Positions 16,588 through 24,179 of a stretch of DNA of 64,000 bases are shown piece after piece; within the stretch, counting starts at the first letter, position 1, and the number at the start of each line of letters is the position of its first letter. The stretch lies in assembly GCF_017329565.1 (NCBI RefSeq), contig NZ_JAFMTT010000003.1; one strand, 5' to 3'. Under the pieces are notes generated by a model that was not told the origin of the DNA, did no database searches, and worked only from the letters and a program-made list of their open reading frames with translations. This stretch comes from Alicyclobacillus mali. Lineage in GTDB: Bacteria > Bacillota > Bacilli > Alicyclobacillales > Alicyclobacillaceae. Both the position numbers and the translations under genes were made by a program.

Positions 16588-16596
16588 TGGTATGAT
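16588..16596 (+). promoter_or_regulatory. Extended -10 promoter candidate after atpC
   Basis: TGG plus TATGAT (16591-16596), about 95 bases before the DUF1146 gene. No clear -35. The same TGGTATGATG string occurs before the DUF1275 gene near 2110. Confidence 0.4.
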
Positions 16597-16607
16597 GGAT
16601 ACCGACA

Positions 16608-16646
16608 GCTGGCCGTCTCTTCACGATAGGTTGAGAGGCGGCCAGC
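16608..16646 (+). terminator. Stem-loop after the atp operon
   Basis: A 13-pair stem with one G-U (16608-16620 with 16634-16646) and a 13-base loop, followed only by TCGTTTC. It may terminate atp transcription weakly or act in the leader of the next gene, since a promoter-like -10 lies just upstream. Confidence 0.45.
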
Positions 16647-16688
16647 CTCGTTTCGGTGCATTCGAGCGGGTGAGCGGGAGGTGAACGG

Positions 16689-16940
16689 GTGCAGCTGGCA
16701 TATCGGGTGAGTGCGACGATGGGGGCGGACGGTATTGTCCTGCTCTTGGTCTTCTTCCTGGGCGTCGTGGCCAGTTGGTGGGCGCTCGGCGCACTCAGGT
16801 GGGACAAGTTTACTCACCAACCGTTCGCGGGGCAGGCCCAGCTCTTGCGGTTCTTCCTCGCGCTTGCCGGAGGTGTGCTCTCCGTCATCGTGGGACTCAT
16901 TCTGCTCGGTGCCATGCAGTTGTTGAACGGCGCACTTTGA
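16689..16940 (+). CDS. DUF1146 family membrane protein (YwzB-like)
   Basis: 83 residues with two membrane helices (about residues 15-33 and 53-77). The motif ALGALRWDKFTH between them is typical of DUF1146/YwzB. GGGAGGTGAA precedes GTG 16689. The location directly after atpC and before ywmB and murA is conserved in Bacilli. Molecular function unknown. Confidence 0.8.
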   Translation: MQLAYRVSATMGADGIVLLLVFFLGVVASWWALGALRWDKFTHQPFAGQAQLLRFFLALAGGVLSVIVGLILLGAMQLLNGAL

Positions 16941-16950
16941 GGGAGACGGA

Positions 16951-16998
16951 TGAATCCCCTCTACGAAATCTATGAAACCTTCGGGCGCCGGGTTTAGC
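16951..16998 (+). CDS. Possible 15-residue peptide ORF
   Basis: ATG 16951 to TAG 16998 encodes MNPLYEIYETFGRRV, with AGGGAG four bases upstream. It lies in the gap between the DUF1146 gene and ywmB. There is no independent support; it could be a leader peptide or chance. Confidence 0.2.
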
Positions 16999-17081
16999 CA
17001 CGGCCGGATCCGTCGAGACTGGAAATCAGGTGAAGGTGAGACTGGACTCCTGATTTTCAGGATCGGATGGAGGTATCCGCC

Positions 17082-17936
17082 ATGGCACACACTAAAGTCA
17101 TTCGGCGGGCTCGTCTCGTGCGCCGCCGCGGGAAAAAGGCTTGGAAGCGCGCTATGTGGCTGGCGCTTTGGATCGGGCTTGGCGCCGTGATCGCACACCC
17201 GCCCGGTACGGCGAGTGCTGAGACGTCCACTTCTGCTCAGTCGGACGGGGCCCAGCAGTACGCGTTCCTCATGAGTGGTCTGCGGGCGACCGGCACATCG
17301 CCGAGCTCGTATCTCATCCACGACTGGACACAGTTGAATGCGTCGTTCTTGAACGAGGCGCAGCTTACCGCGCTGGGTGCTCAGGTCGTGCAGGAGCTTG
17401 GCATCGCGGACGTGCAGACACAGGCTACGCAACTCGCGAATGAGACGTACTGGCGAGCTGCAGGCGTTTGGCCAGGTGGGACGCGCGCCGAGGTGATCCT
17501 GACCAGTTTTCCCGGAGCGACGAGCGGCGCAGGAGACGGCCAACCGGAGACCGTGATGACCGTGACAGCATCGAGTTCCAACTTGACGGAAGGCCAATTT
17601 TCATCGCAATATGACCAGGTGGAGCGCACGGTGGCGTCCGTCAATGGCACGCCGCAGATGAGCGCATACATAGCTGGTTTCAAACCGAGCGAAGTCAGCG
17701 AGGCGGAAGCGGACGGAATGGCAATCGCGGCCTTGAGAGCGGTGGGCGCCGGAGTGGTGGAGGGAATTCGGACGCCACTTGAGACGAGCTTGTCGGGGTA
17801 CAGCGCCCGTGTGCCGGTGTACGTGCTGTCGGGAGACCATCGGCGTGTGAACATGCAGGTGGCTGTGCACGACGACTCGTTTCGACGAGGAACCGATGTG
17901 TATGTGGGCTCCCCTCTCGTGATCGCGACCTATTGA
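17082..17936 (+). CDS. ywmB: YwmB-like secreted protein
   Basis: 284 residues: a very basic N-terminus, a signal or anchor segment (MWLALWIGLGAVIAHPPGTASA), then an exported domain. The C-terminal end, VNMQVAVHDDSF followed by TDVYVGSPLVIATY, resembles the end of YwmB (DUF1779). Synteny (DUF1146, this gene, murA, spoIID) supports the assignment. Function unknown. ATG 17082 has GGAGGT seven bases upstream, so it was preferred to ATG 17067, which overlaps that SD. Confidence 0.75.
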   Translation: MAHTKVIRRARLVRRRGKKAWKRAMWLALWIGLGAVIAHPPGTASAETSTSAQSDGAQQYAFLMSGLRATGTSPSSYLIHDWTQLNASFLNEAQLTALGAQVVQELGIADVQTQATQLANETYWRAAGVWPGGTRAEVILTSFPGATSGAGDGQPETVMTVTASSSNLTEGQFSSQYDQVERTVASVNGTPQMSAYIAGFKPSEVSEAEADGMAIAALRAVGAGVVEGIRTPLETSLSGYSARVPVYVLSGDHRRVNMQVAVHDDSFRRGTDVYVGSPLVIATY

Positions 17937-17993
17937 CGACGCGTCCGCGCCGCCGCTTCGTGAGGCTCAGGAAAGCCGTGCGGAGGTAGCGGA

Positions 17994-19295
17994 ATGGGAA
18001 AGATCGTGATTGAGGGTGGATATCCCCTGGAGGGGACCGTTCGCGTCAGCGGAGCGAAAAATGCGGTGTTGCCTATCCTCGCGGCCAGTCTGCTCGCCGA
18101 GGAGGGCGTGAGTCAAATCGAGGAGGTCCCCCGCCTGCTGGATGTGCGCGTGATGGCGGACACGGTTTCGGCCCTCGGCGCGAAGCTGGAGTGGAACGGC
18201 AGTTCCATCCGCGTCGACGCGCGGCGACTGTTGAGTGTGTGTCCTCCAGCCGAACTCGTGCGCAAAATGCGGGCTTCATTTGTGGTGGCGGGGCCCCTTC
18301 TGGCGCGCTTTGGTGAAGCCATGGTGGCGTTGCCCGGAGGATGCAACATCGGGCCGAGGCCCGTGGATCTTCACATCAAGGGCCTCGAGGCGCTCGGCGC
18401 CACGGCCGTGGTGGAGAACGGATATGTGCATTTTCGGGCGCCCCGCGGTGGCCTCCATGGTGCGCGCATCTACTTGGATGTGCCAAGCGTCGGCGCCACG
18501 CAGAACATCATGATGGCCGCCGTGCTCGCCAAGGGACAGACCATCATCGAGAACGCAGCGAAAGAACCCGAGAACGTCGATCTCGCCAACTATCTGAACG
18601 CGATGGGCGCTCGCGTTCGCGGAGCAGGCACGGACGTCATCCGCGTCGAGGGCGTCGATCGCCTGCACGGCGCCACGCACGCGGTCATTCCAGATAGGAT
18701 TGAGGCGGGCACGTTTCTCATCGCGTCCGCGCTCATTGGGCGCGGCGTGTACGTAGAAAACGCCCTGTCTCACCACTTGATGCCGCTCATCGCGAAGCTG
18801 GAAGAGGCCGGCGCGGTCATCGAGGACCGAGTCGAGGGCATCAAGGTGTGGCCATGCCAAGGTGGCCGCATGCGGCCGCTCGACGTCAAGACGCATTACT
18901 ATCCGTCGTTTCCGACCGATTTGCAGGCGCAGATGGTCGCTGCCCTCACGGTGGCGCAGGGAACCAGCACCGTCACGGAAACCGTGTTTGAAAACCGCTT
19001 CATGCATGTGGCGGAGCTGCAGCGCATGGGCGCCAACATTCACATCGAAGGCCGCACGGCGGTGATTGAAGGTGTGCCGCGCTTGACCGGAGCGCGCGTC
19101 ACCGCAACGGACCTCCGCGCCGGCGCCGCCCTCGTCATCGCCGGGCTTCTCGCCGAGGGACAGACGGAAGTGTACGGGCTTCATCATATCGATCGCGGCT
19201 ACGACAATCTCGTTGGTAAGTTCACGCAGCTCGGCGCGCGCTTGGAGCGAATTGAGGGAGACGCGGAGCTTCAAATCGCCAAGTCCGTGGGTTGA
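17994..19295 (+). CDS. murA: UDP-N-acetylglucosamine 1-carboxyvinyltransferase
   Basis: 433 residues, full length. First committed step of peptidoglycan synthesis: transfer of enolpyruvate from PEP to UDP-GlcNAc. The catalytic Cys (fosfomycin target) is in LPGGCNIGPRPVDLH, and SGAKNAVLPILAA near the N-terminus binds substrate. A strong terminator follows, so murA closes its transcription unit. Confidence 0.97.
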   Translation: MGKIVIEGGYPLEGTVRVSGAKNAVLPILAASLLAEEGVSQIEEVPRLLDVRVMADTVSALGAKLEWNGSSIRVDARRLLSVCPPAELVRKMRASFVVAGPLLARFGEAMVALPGGCNIGPRPVDLHIKGLEALGATAVVENGYVHFRAPRGGLHGARIYLDVPSVGATQNIMMAAVLAKGQTIIENAAKEPENVDLANYLNAMGARVRGAGTDVIRVEGVDRLHGATHAVIPDRIEAGTFLIASALIGRGVYVENALSHHLMPLIAKLEEAGAVIEDRVEGIKVWPCQGGRMRPLDVKTHYYPSFPTDLQAQMVAALTVAQGTSTVTETVFENRFMHVAELQRMGANIHIEGRTAVIEGVPRLTGARVTATDLRAGAALVIAGLLAEGQTEVYGLHHIDRGYDNLVGKFTQLGARLERIEGDAELQIAKSVG

Positions 19296-19313
19296 TGCAT
19301 GAGGCGCATACGG

Positions 19314-19349
19314 GCCGTAGAACCGAGACCGGGTTCTGCGGCTTTTTTT
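19314..19349 (+). terminator. Intrinsic terminator after murA
   Basis: An 11-pair stem with one G-U (19314-19324 with 19332-19342) followed by seven T (19343-19349). It separates murA from sporulation gene spoIID. Confidence 0.9.
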
Positions 19350-19385
19350 CGTCTGATCGACTCCATCTGACCGAATGACGCCTCG

Positions 19386-19414
19386 GCATATTGCCGCACC
19401 GAGGCGCATATGTT
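19386..19414 (+). promoter_or_regulatory. Candidate sigma-E promoter of spoIID
   Basis: GCATATT (19386-19392), a 14-base spacer and CATATGTT (19407-19414) resemble the mother-cell sigma-E consensus (KMATATT / CATACAMT). spoIID is a sigma-E gene in Bacillus. An eight-base inverted repeat (19379-19386 with 19399-19406) occupies the -35 edge and spacer, which may be an operator. Confidence 0.55.
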
Positions 19415-19502
19415 CCATTGAACGGGTTGTCCTCGCCAGTTCGCGATCAGTCGCCCAAATGTCAGCATGTATCGCCGGCAGGTCACCGGGAGGATCAGCG
19501 CC

Positions 19503-20519
19503 ATGTCCAAACAAAGTCTCCTTCGCGGCGTCCTACAGTTCGCAGTTCGAATTGCGCTCGCCTTTTCCGCGCTGGTGCTCTTTCCTGTGGGGATTGCAAA
19601 AGCGTTTCAGCAATCGGCCATGCCTGACGTGTCCGCCTGGATCTCCCAGCACGATGCGCGCGTCCAAGTTCGAGTCTTTGACGTTGAAACAGGTCAGTCC
19701 AAATCGATGCCGCTCAACACGTACATCCTCGAAGCTTTGTTGGCCAACTGCGACCCGGGGGCTCCGCTGGCCAGCCTTGAGGCTGCGAGTGTGGCCGTGC
19801 GCACCTACGCCGTGCGCGCCATGCTCCACCCGTCTCCCCAAGCTGAGCGCGAGCACGCCGATCTTACGGACAACCCTGCTCTCGATCTCCCCGTGGAAAC
19901 CGAGCACGAACTGGAGCTCTCCATTGGTTCGCAGGCTGCACTGTCGTTCATCGCGCGTGCCCAGGCCGCGATCGAAGCGACCGACGGGCGCATTTTGACC
20001 TATGCCGGCCAGCCCATCCTCGCGTTTTTCTGCCAAATTTCCACCGGCTGGACCCGGTCGGCCGAGATGGCACTCGGCTATTCCGTGCCGTACCTCAAAC
20101 GCACACCATGCCCGGCGGATGCCGCCAGCCCCGCCCGCATTTCCACCGTCGCGTACACCTTGGGTGCTTTCAATCAAGCGCTGGGTGCGCATTTGACCAG
20201 CTTCACTGGCCTTCGAGAGGTGCGCGCGAGCGATGGCTTTGTGCAGGCTGTGAAAGCAGGCTCCGAGGCTTGGAGTGGCGCCGCGTTTGCCGCGAGCCTC
20301 GGACTGGCCTCGGACGACTTCCGCTTTGTGACGAGCGGAGATAATCTTCTTTTCACCTGTTACGGCAGGGGATCCGATCTCGGCATGAGTTTGCACGAGG
20401 CGGACGCGCTCGCATCGCACGGGATGTCGTACCAGGCGATTCTCGCGCATTTCTATCCCGGTACACGCCTGGCATCTATGCAACCATTTGTCCAGAGTGT
20501 GGAAACATCCGGTAACTAA
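19503..20519 (+). CDS. spoIID: SpoIID-family sporulation protein with altered catalytic motif
   Basis: 338 residues: membrane anchor at about 14-35, then a SpoIID domain (SVAVRTYA, GRILTYAGQPILAFF, STGWTRSAEM, VPYLKRTPCPADAASP). SpoIID is a lytic transglycosylase needed for forespore engulfment. The Bacillus motif VVASEMP, with catalytic Glu, aligns here to LLANCDP, so Asn82 replaces Glu; anchoring on PLxxY to the left and VAxRTY to the right gives the same register. The C-terminal GHGVGMSQ is also changed, to GRGSDLGMSL. The protein may be catalytically dead or may act with a paralogue. ATG 19503 follows GGGAGGAT. Confidence 0.85.
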   Translation: MSKQSLLRGVLQFAVRIALAFSALVLFPVGIAKAFQQSAMPDVSAWISQHDARVQVRVFDVETGQSKSMPLNTYILEALLANCDPGAPLASLEAASVAVRTYAVRAMLHPSPQAEREHADLTDNPALDLPVETEHELELSIGSQAALSFIARAQAAIEATDGRILTYAGQPILAFFCQISTGWTRSAEMALGYSVPYLKRTPCPADAASPARISTVAYTLGAFNQALGAHLTSFTGLREVRASDGFVQAVKAGSEAWSGAAFAASLGLASDDFRFVTSGDNLLFTCYGRGSDLGMSLHEADALASHGMSYQAILAHFYPGTRLASMQPFVQSVETSGN

Positions 20520-20545
20520 CTCTAGCCAAAATTTGAGGGCGACAC

Positions 20546-20574
20546 GTATAGACGGTCATCCGAGTGGCGAGACT
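20546..20574 (+). promoter_or_regulatory. Candidate sigma-F promoter of spoIIQ
   Basis: GTATA (20546-20550), a 15-base spacer and GGCGAGACT (20566-20574) match the forespore sigma-F consensus (GYWTA / GGHRAARHT) at 13 of 14 positions. spoIIQ is a sigma-F gene in Bacillus, which agrees. Confidence 0.6.
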
Positions 20575-20595
20575 CACTATTGAGGTGAGCGCCAC

Positions 20596-21273
20596 ATGGA
20601 TGAGAAGCAACAGCTTGATCCCAAACCCGACACACCACAAGCGCAAAATCGAGGTCCTGTGCGCAAGTGGCTGTCGAAGCGATGGGTCTACCCGGCGATG
20701 TACCTTGGAGCGGCTGCGGTCGTGATCGGCGTCATCTATGCGCGCATTGAAAACAACAGCACGCCGACGTCGGTGACGACCACGGAAACCAACCAGACGT
20801 CGCAGACGGGGACCACGTCGAATGGGCTGCAGCCCTGGGTGTGGCCGTACGCGCAGGGGACAGACGCCACGGTGACGATGGGGTTCTTCCCTGTGCACGG
20901 CTCGATGAAGCAACAGGCCGCGGCGGTGGTCGAGTACGACAACACGTTCTATCCGCATAAGGGTATCGACATTCGCGCCGCTGGCGGCAGGCAGTTCACG
21001 GTCGTATCCGCGCAACGCGGCACCGTGGAGAGCGTGACCAACCAGCCGCTCTATGGGTACGAGGTGGTCGTCAGTTCGCCTGACGGCTACACCGAGACCT
21101 ATCAGTCTCTCGGTTCGGTCGATGTGAAGCCGGGTGAGAGCATCGCCGCAGGAGATACTATTGGCACGACGTCGACCAACCTGTTCGAGCAGAACCAGGG
21201 CAACCACCTGTACTTCCAGGTCAATCAAAACGGCCAACCGGTCGATCCCCAGTCGCTCCTCCCCAAGCAGTGA
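20596..21273 (+). CDS. spoIIQ: SpoIIQ-like M23-fold engulfment protein
   Basis: 225 residues: cytoplasmic tail, one membrane helix (about 31-49), Thr/Ser-rich linker, then a LytM/M23 domain. In Bacillus, forespore SpoIIQ pairs with mother-cell SpoIIIAH across the septum. Here the first metal motif is intact (His121-Lys-Gly-Ile-Asp125), but the HxH motif reads His204-Leu-Tyr206 and the usual Tyr-x-His is Tyr-Gln-Ser. Zinc binding and peptidase activity are therefore unlikely; Bacillus SpoIIQ is also inactive but through another substitution. GAGGTGA precedes ATG 20596. A terminator follows. Confidence 0.87.
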   Translation: MDEKQQLDPKPDTPQAQNRGPVRKWLSKRWVYPAMYLGAAAVVIGVIYARIENNSTPTSVTTTETNQTSQTGTTSNGLQPWVWPYAQGTDATVTMGFFPVHGSMKQQAAAVVEYDNTFYPHKGIDIRAAGGRQFTVVSAQRGTVESVTNQPLYGYEVVVSSPDGYTETYQSLGSVDVKPGESIAAGDTIGTTSTNLFEQNQGNHLYFQVNQNGQPVDPQSLLPKQ

Positions 21274-21287
21274 ACGGGTAGACCGTC

Positions 21288-21312
21288 CGCCCGCCCCAGC
21301 GCGGGCGTTTTT
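21288..21312 (+). terminator. Intrinsic terminator after spoIIQ
   Basis: A perfect seven-pair GC stem (21288-21294 with 21301-21307) and T5 (21308-21312) followed by CTTT. Confidence 0.85.
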
Positions 21313-21433
21313 CTTTCCCGTCGAGTGCGTTCGACGTATTTCCCGGAAAAAGATCATCATTCCCCTCGTTTTCCGCCGCTATCGGACCGTGTCGAAATCC
21401 CCTGGAAGATTCGAAATGGCCAGGCCTGGCGCG

Positions 21434-21461
21434 GCATACGGTGTACACCCCCTCATATACA
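21434..21461 (+). promoter_or_regulatory. Candidate sigma-E promoter of spoIIID
   Basis: GCATACG (21434-21440), a 13-base spacer and CATATACA (21454-21461) resemble sigma-E elements about 40 bases before the spoIIID start. spoIIID is a sigma-E gene in Bacillus. Confidence 0.45.
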
Positions 21462-21501
21462 TAAAGCAGACCAACTGACCTGCCACGGGGAGGCGAGGGG
21501 A

Positions 21502-21822
21502 GTGCATGACTACATCAAGGAGCGTACTCTTAAGATTGGGGAGTACATTGTCGAAACGCGCAACACCGTTCGAACCATCGCGCGCGAATTTGGTGTCTCG
21601 AAGAGCACTGTGCACAAGGACCTGACCGAGCGCCTGCCGGAGATCAACCCGGAATTGGCCAACAGGGTCAAGGAAATTTTGGAATATCATAAGGCGATCC
21701 GGCACTTGCGCGGTGGCGAAGCGACCAAAATGAAGTATCATAAGGGAGACGATGAGCGGGCTGGGTCGGCCGTGAAGCCGAAGAAGATCGAGCGGCGCAA
21801 AGGAGTTTCGAGCGGACTGTAG
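21502..21822 (+). CDS. spoIIID: Stage III sporulation transcription factor SpoIIID
   Basis: 106 residues. Mother-cell DNA-binding regulator acting between sigma-E and sigma-K. The helix-turn-helix TVRTIAREFGVSKSTVHKDL and the downstream LPEINPELANRVKEIL and RHLRGGEATKMKY are nearly identical to Bacillus. GTG 21502 gives the usual N-terminus (M/V)HDYIKERT and has GGGGAGG eight bases upstream. The C-terminal tail is basic and about 13 residues longer than in B. subtilis. Confidence 0.95.
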   Translation: MHDYIKERTLKIGEYIVETRNTVRTIAREFGVSKSTVHKDLTERLPEINPELANRVKEILEYHKAIRHLRGGEATKMKYHKGDDERAGSAVKPKKIERRKGVSSGL

Positions 21823-21915
21823 AACTACATCCTTGCATCCCCACTCCATTCATGCGAGCAGACGAACGACCTTCCCCAATCTCGTACGCTCTACACGTAG
21901 GAGGACTCGCCGCAC

Positions 21916-22935
21916 ATGTTTTCAAGGGACGTTGGTGTGGATCTGGGCACCGCCAATGTGCTGGTGCACGTCAAAGGCCAAGGCATTGTACTCGACGAAC
22001 CATCGGTCGTTGCAATAGATCAGGTGACGAAGCAGGTTGTCGCGGTTGGCGAAGAAGCTCGCCGCATGTTGGGGCGAACGCCGGGGAACATTGTCGCCAT
22101 TCGTCCGCTTCGGGATGGCGTGATCGCCGACTTTGAGGTGACGGAGATCATGCTCCGCCATTTTCTCAACAAGACTCTCGGCAAGCGGTTCTTCGGGCGC
22201 CCGCGTGTGATGATCTGCGTCCCCGCGGGCATCACCTCCGTCGAGCAAAAGGCGGTTCGAGAGGCGGCGGAAGCGGTTGGCATCAAACAGGTGGATTTGA
22301 TTGAAGAGCCGAAGGCCGCCGCCATCGGCGCAGGGCTCAACATCTTCGAGCCGAGTGGCTCGATGGTTGTCGATATTGGCGGGGGTACGACGGACATCGC
22401 GGTGCTTTCGCTGGGCGACGTGGTCACATCGACGTCGCTCCGGATTGCGGGGGACAAGCTTGACGAGGCCATCGTGAAATACATCCGGCGGGAGTACAAC
22501 CTGATGATCGGCGAGCGGACGGCGGAGGAATTGAAGAAGGAACTGGCAACTGTGTTCCCGGGCGGGCGTCAGACGAGCACGGATGTGCGCGGGCGAGACA
22601 TGGTGACCGGCTTGCCGAAGACGGTTACGGTTCACTCGGAGGAGCTCCGCGAGGCTCTGCAGGAGCCGGTGTACGCGATTGTGCAGGCGACGAAGTCGGT
22701 GCTCGAACAGACGCCGCCAGAACTCGCCGCGGACATCTTCGACAAAGGCGTCGTGTTGACGGGCGGCGGGGCGCTCGTGGATGGTCTGGACAAGCTCATG
22801 CAGTCCGAGCTGGAGATTCCCGTGCACATCGCCGAAAATCCCATGCATTGTGTGGTCATTGGGACGGGGCGCGTGCTCGAGAGCCCTGAATGGAATAGGT
22901 ATCGCGATCGCGGCCGGCGGCGAGCGCGGCGGTGA
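21916..22935 (+). CDS. mbl: MreB-like cell-shape protein Mbl
   Basis: 339 residues of the actin fold: phosphate-1 loop VGVDLGTANVLVHVKGQG, phosphate-2 region GSMVVDIGGGTTDIAVLSLG, adenosine motif VVLTGGGALVDGLDKL. It organises lateral cell-wall synthesis. Its place directly after spoIIID identifies it as mbl among the MreB paralogues. TAGGAGGA precedes ATG 21916. The C-terminus is unusually Arg-rich (RDRGRRRARR). Confidence 0.94.
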   Translation: MFSRDVGVDLGTANVLVHVKGQGIVLDEPSVVAIDQVTKQVVAVGEEARRMLGRTPGNIVAIRPLRDGVIADFEVTEIMLRHFLNKTLGKRFFGRPRVMICVPAGITSVEQKAVREAAEAVGIKQVDLIEEPKAAAIGAGLNIFEPSGSMVVDIGGGTTDIAVLSLGDVVTSTSLRIAGDKLDEAIVKYIRREYNLMIGERTAEELKKELATVFPGGRQTSTDVRGRDMVTGLPKTVTVHSEELREALQEPVYAIVQATKSVLEQTPPELAADIFDKGVVLTGGGALVDGLDKLMQSELEIPVHIAENPMHCVVIGTGRVLESPEWNRYRDRGRRRARR

Positions 22936-22950
22936 CGGAGGTGTGTGGCG

Positions 22951-24162
22951 ATGATCCAGGGGCTTACGGCGGCCGCCTCGGGCATGGCGGCGGAAGATCG
23001 GCTCGAGCAGCTTCTGTCGAACAACCTGGCCAATCAGGAGACTCCGGGCTTCAAGGCTTCTATCGGCGAGCTCATTGAGGACCCTGTGTTCAACATGGAG
23101 CGCTATTCGTATGGGGACGGGGCGGACGGGATCGGCATCGGCGAGATGGGTGGCGGCGTGGATTTTCAGGAGGGAGTCCCATCCTTCGCCGAAGGTGGGC
23201 TTGAGACGACGGGTCGCCCGCTCGATCTCGCCATCGTGGACGCCGTATCGTCGAGCCAGGTGGCCTACGCGCTCACGCCGCAGGGCGTCGAACCCGTGGC
23301 AGGTCCGGTGACGGTGGGCGCGGGCGCCAGGCTGACCGCAGGCGGCATGCCGCTCGCCGTCTACGGGACGGACGCGCAACCGGTGCAAGGGCTCTATGCC
23401 GTTCGCAACCCTGCCTACCAAGGATCGGAGCTTGTTGGCGAAGATGGTGCGCCTGCGTATGACGCGGCCGGACGGCCTTCGTACGTGATTGAAAATGCGG
23501 CGGGGCAGGTGGTGTACACGCCGGGCAGCGAAACGGACGATCCGTACGCCATTCGCGTCGGAAGCGCAGAAGACATGGGCTATCACGCGTTTTTACCGGT
23601 GAATTATGCGGATGCCAGTGGTCAGACGGGCCTGGCCGTGACCCGGGACGGCGCCTTGCAATTAAATGCGAACAACGTTGTGGTCGATGCCGCGGGACAC
23701 GCCATCGCCCCGTTGGATGCGGCGGGACGCGTCTTGGTGGGTGGGCGCATCGTGGTCAATCCGCTCTACCATGGCACGCAAATCTTTTCGCAGAACGGGA
23801 CGCCGGTGTATGATGCCAATGGGCAGCCGTCGTTTCGCGTCTACGACGCTCAGGGCAATCTTGTGGCGGGAGGCCGATTGGGCCTCGTGGACGCAGATGT
23901 CACGCAACTCCAGCCGCTGGGCGAAGGCGAATACATGGTCGGTCGTTCGTACCAGCCAGCTGCGGTTGCGCCGCTTCTGCGCGCTGGCACGGGGCGCATG
24001 GTTTTCGGCGCGATCGAGACATCAAATGTGTATGTGGCAGCGACGATGACCCAGATGATGCAGGCGTTGAACGCGTATGAGGCCAATCAGCGCGTGGCGC
24101 AGTCGGTCGATTCCATGTTGAATGAGGCGGCCACGGATATCGGCAGAGTTCAGGGCGGCTGA
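22951..24162 (+). CDS. flhO: Flagellar basal-body rod protein FlhO, enlarged
   Basis: 403 residues, against about 270 for Bacillus FlhO. The N-terminal rod motif LTAAASGMAAEDRLEQLLSN with NNLANQETPGFKA and the C-terminal VAATMTQMMQALNAYEANQR are typical. The extra length is in the middle, where two related segments of about 40 residues occur: NPAYQGSELVGEDGAPAYDA continuing GRPSYVIENAAGQVV, and NPLYHGTQIFSQNGTPVYDA continuing GQPSFRVYDAQGNLV. ATG 22951 is eight bases from GGAGGT; GTG 22945 is too close to it. It forms an operon with flhP. Confidence 0.88.
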   Translation: MIQGLTAAASGMAAEDRLEQLLSNNLANQETPGFKASIGELIEDPVFNMERYSYGDGADGIGIGEMGGGVDFQEGVPSFAEGGLETTGRPLDLAIVDAVSSSQVAYALTPQGVEPVAGPVTVGAGARLTAGGMPLAVYGTDAQPVQGLYAVRNPAYQGSELVGEDGAPAYDAAGRPSYVIENAAGQVVYTPGSETDDPYAIRVGSAEDMGYHAFLPVNYADASGQTGLAVTRDGALQLNANNVVVDAAGHAIAPLDAAGRVLVGGRIVVNPLYHGTQIFSQNGTPVYDANGQPSFRVYDAQGNLVAGGRLGLVDADVTQLQPLGEGEYMVGRSYQPAAVAPLLRAGTGRMVFGAIETSNVYVAATMTQMMQALNAYEANQRVAQSVDSMLNEAATDIGRVQGG

Positions 24163-24179
24163 ACGCGGGAGGCGGGCGC

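Noticed and set aside
21922..23586. A 554-codon reverse open frame across mbl and flhO.
   Set aside because: Antisense shadow of two clear genes, His/Arg-rich, without start signals.
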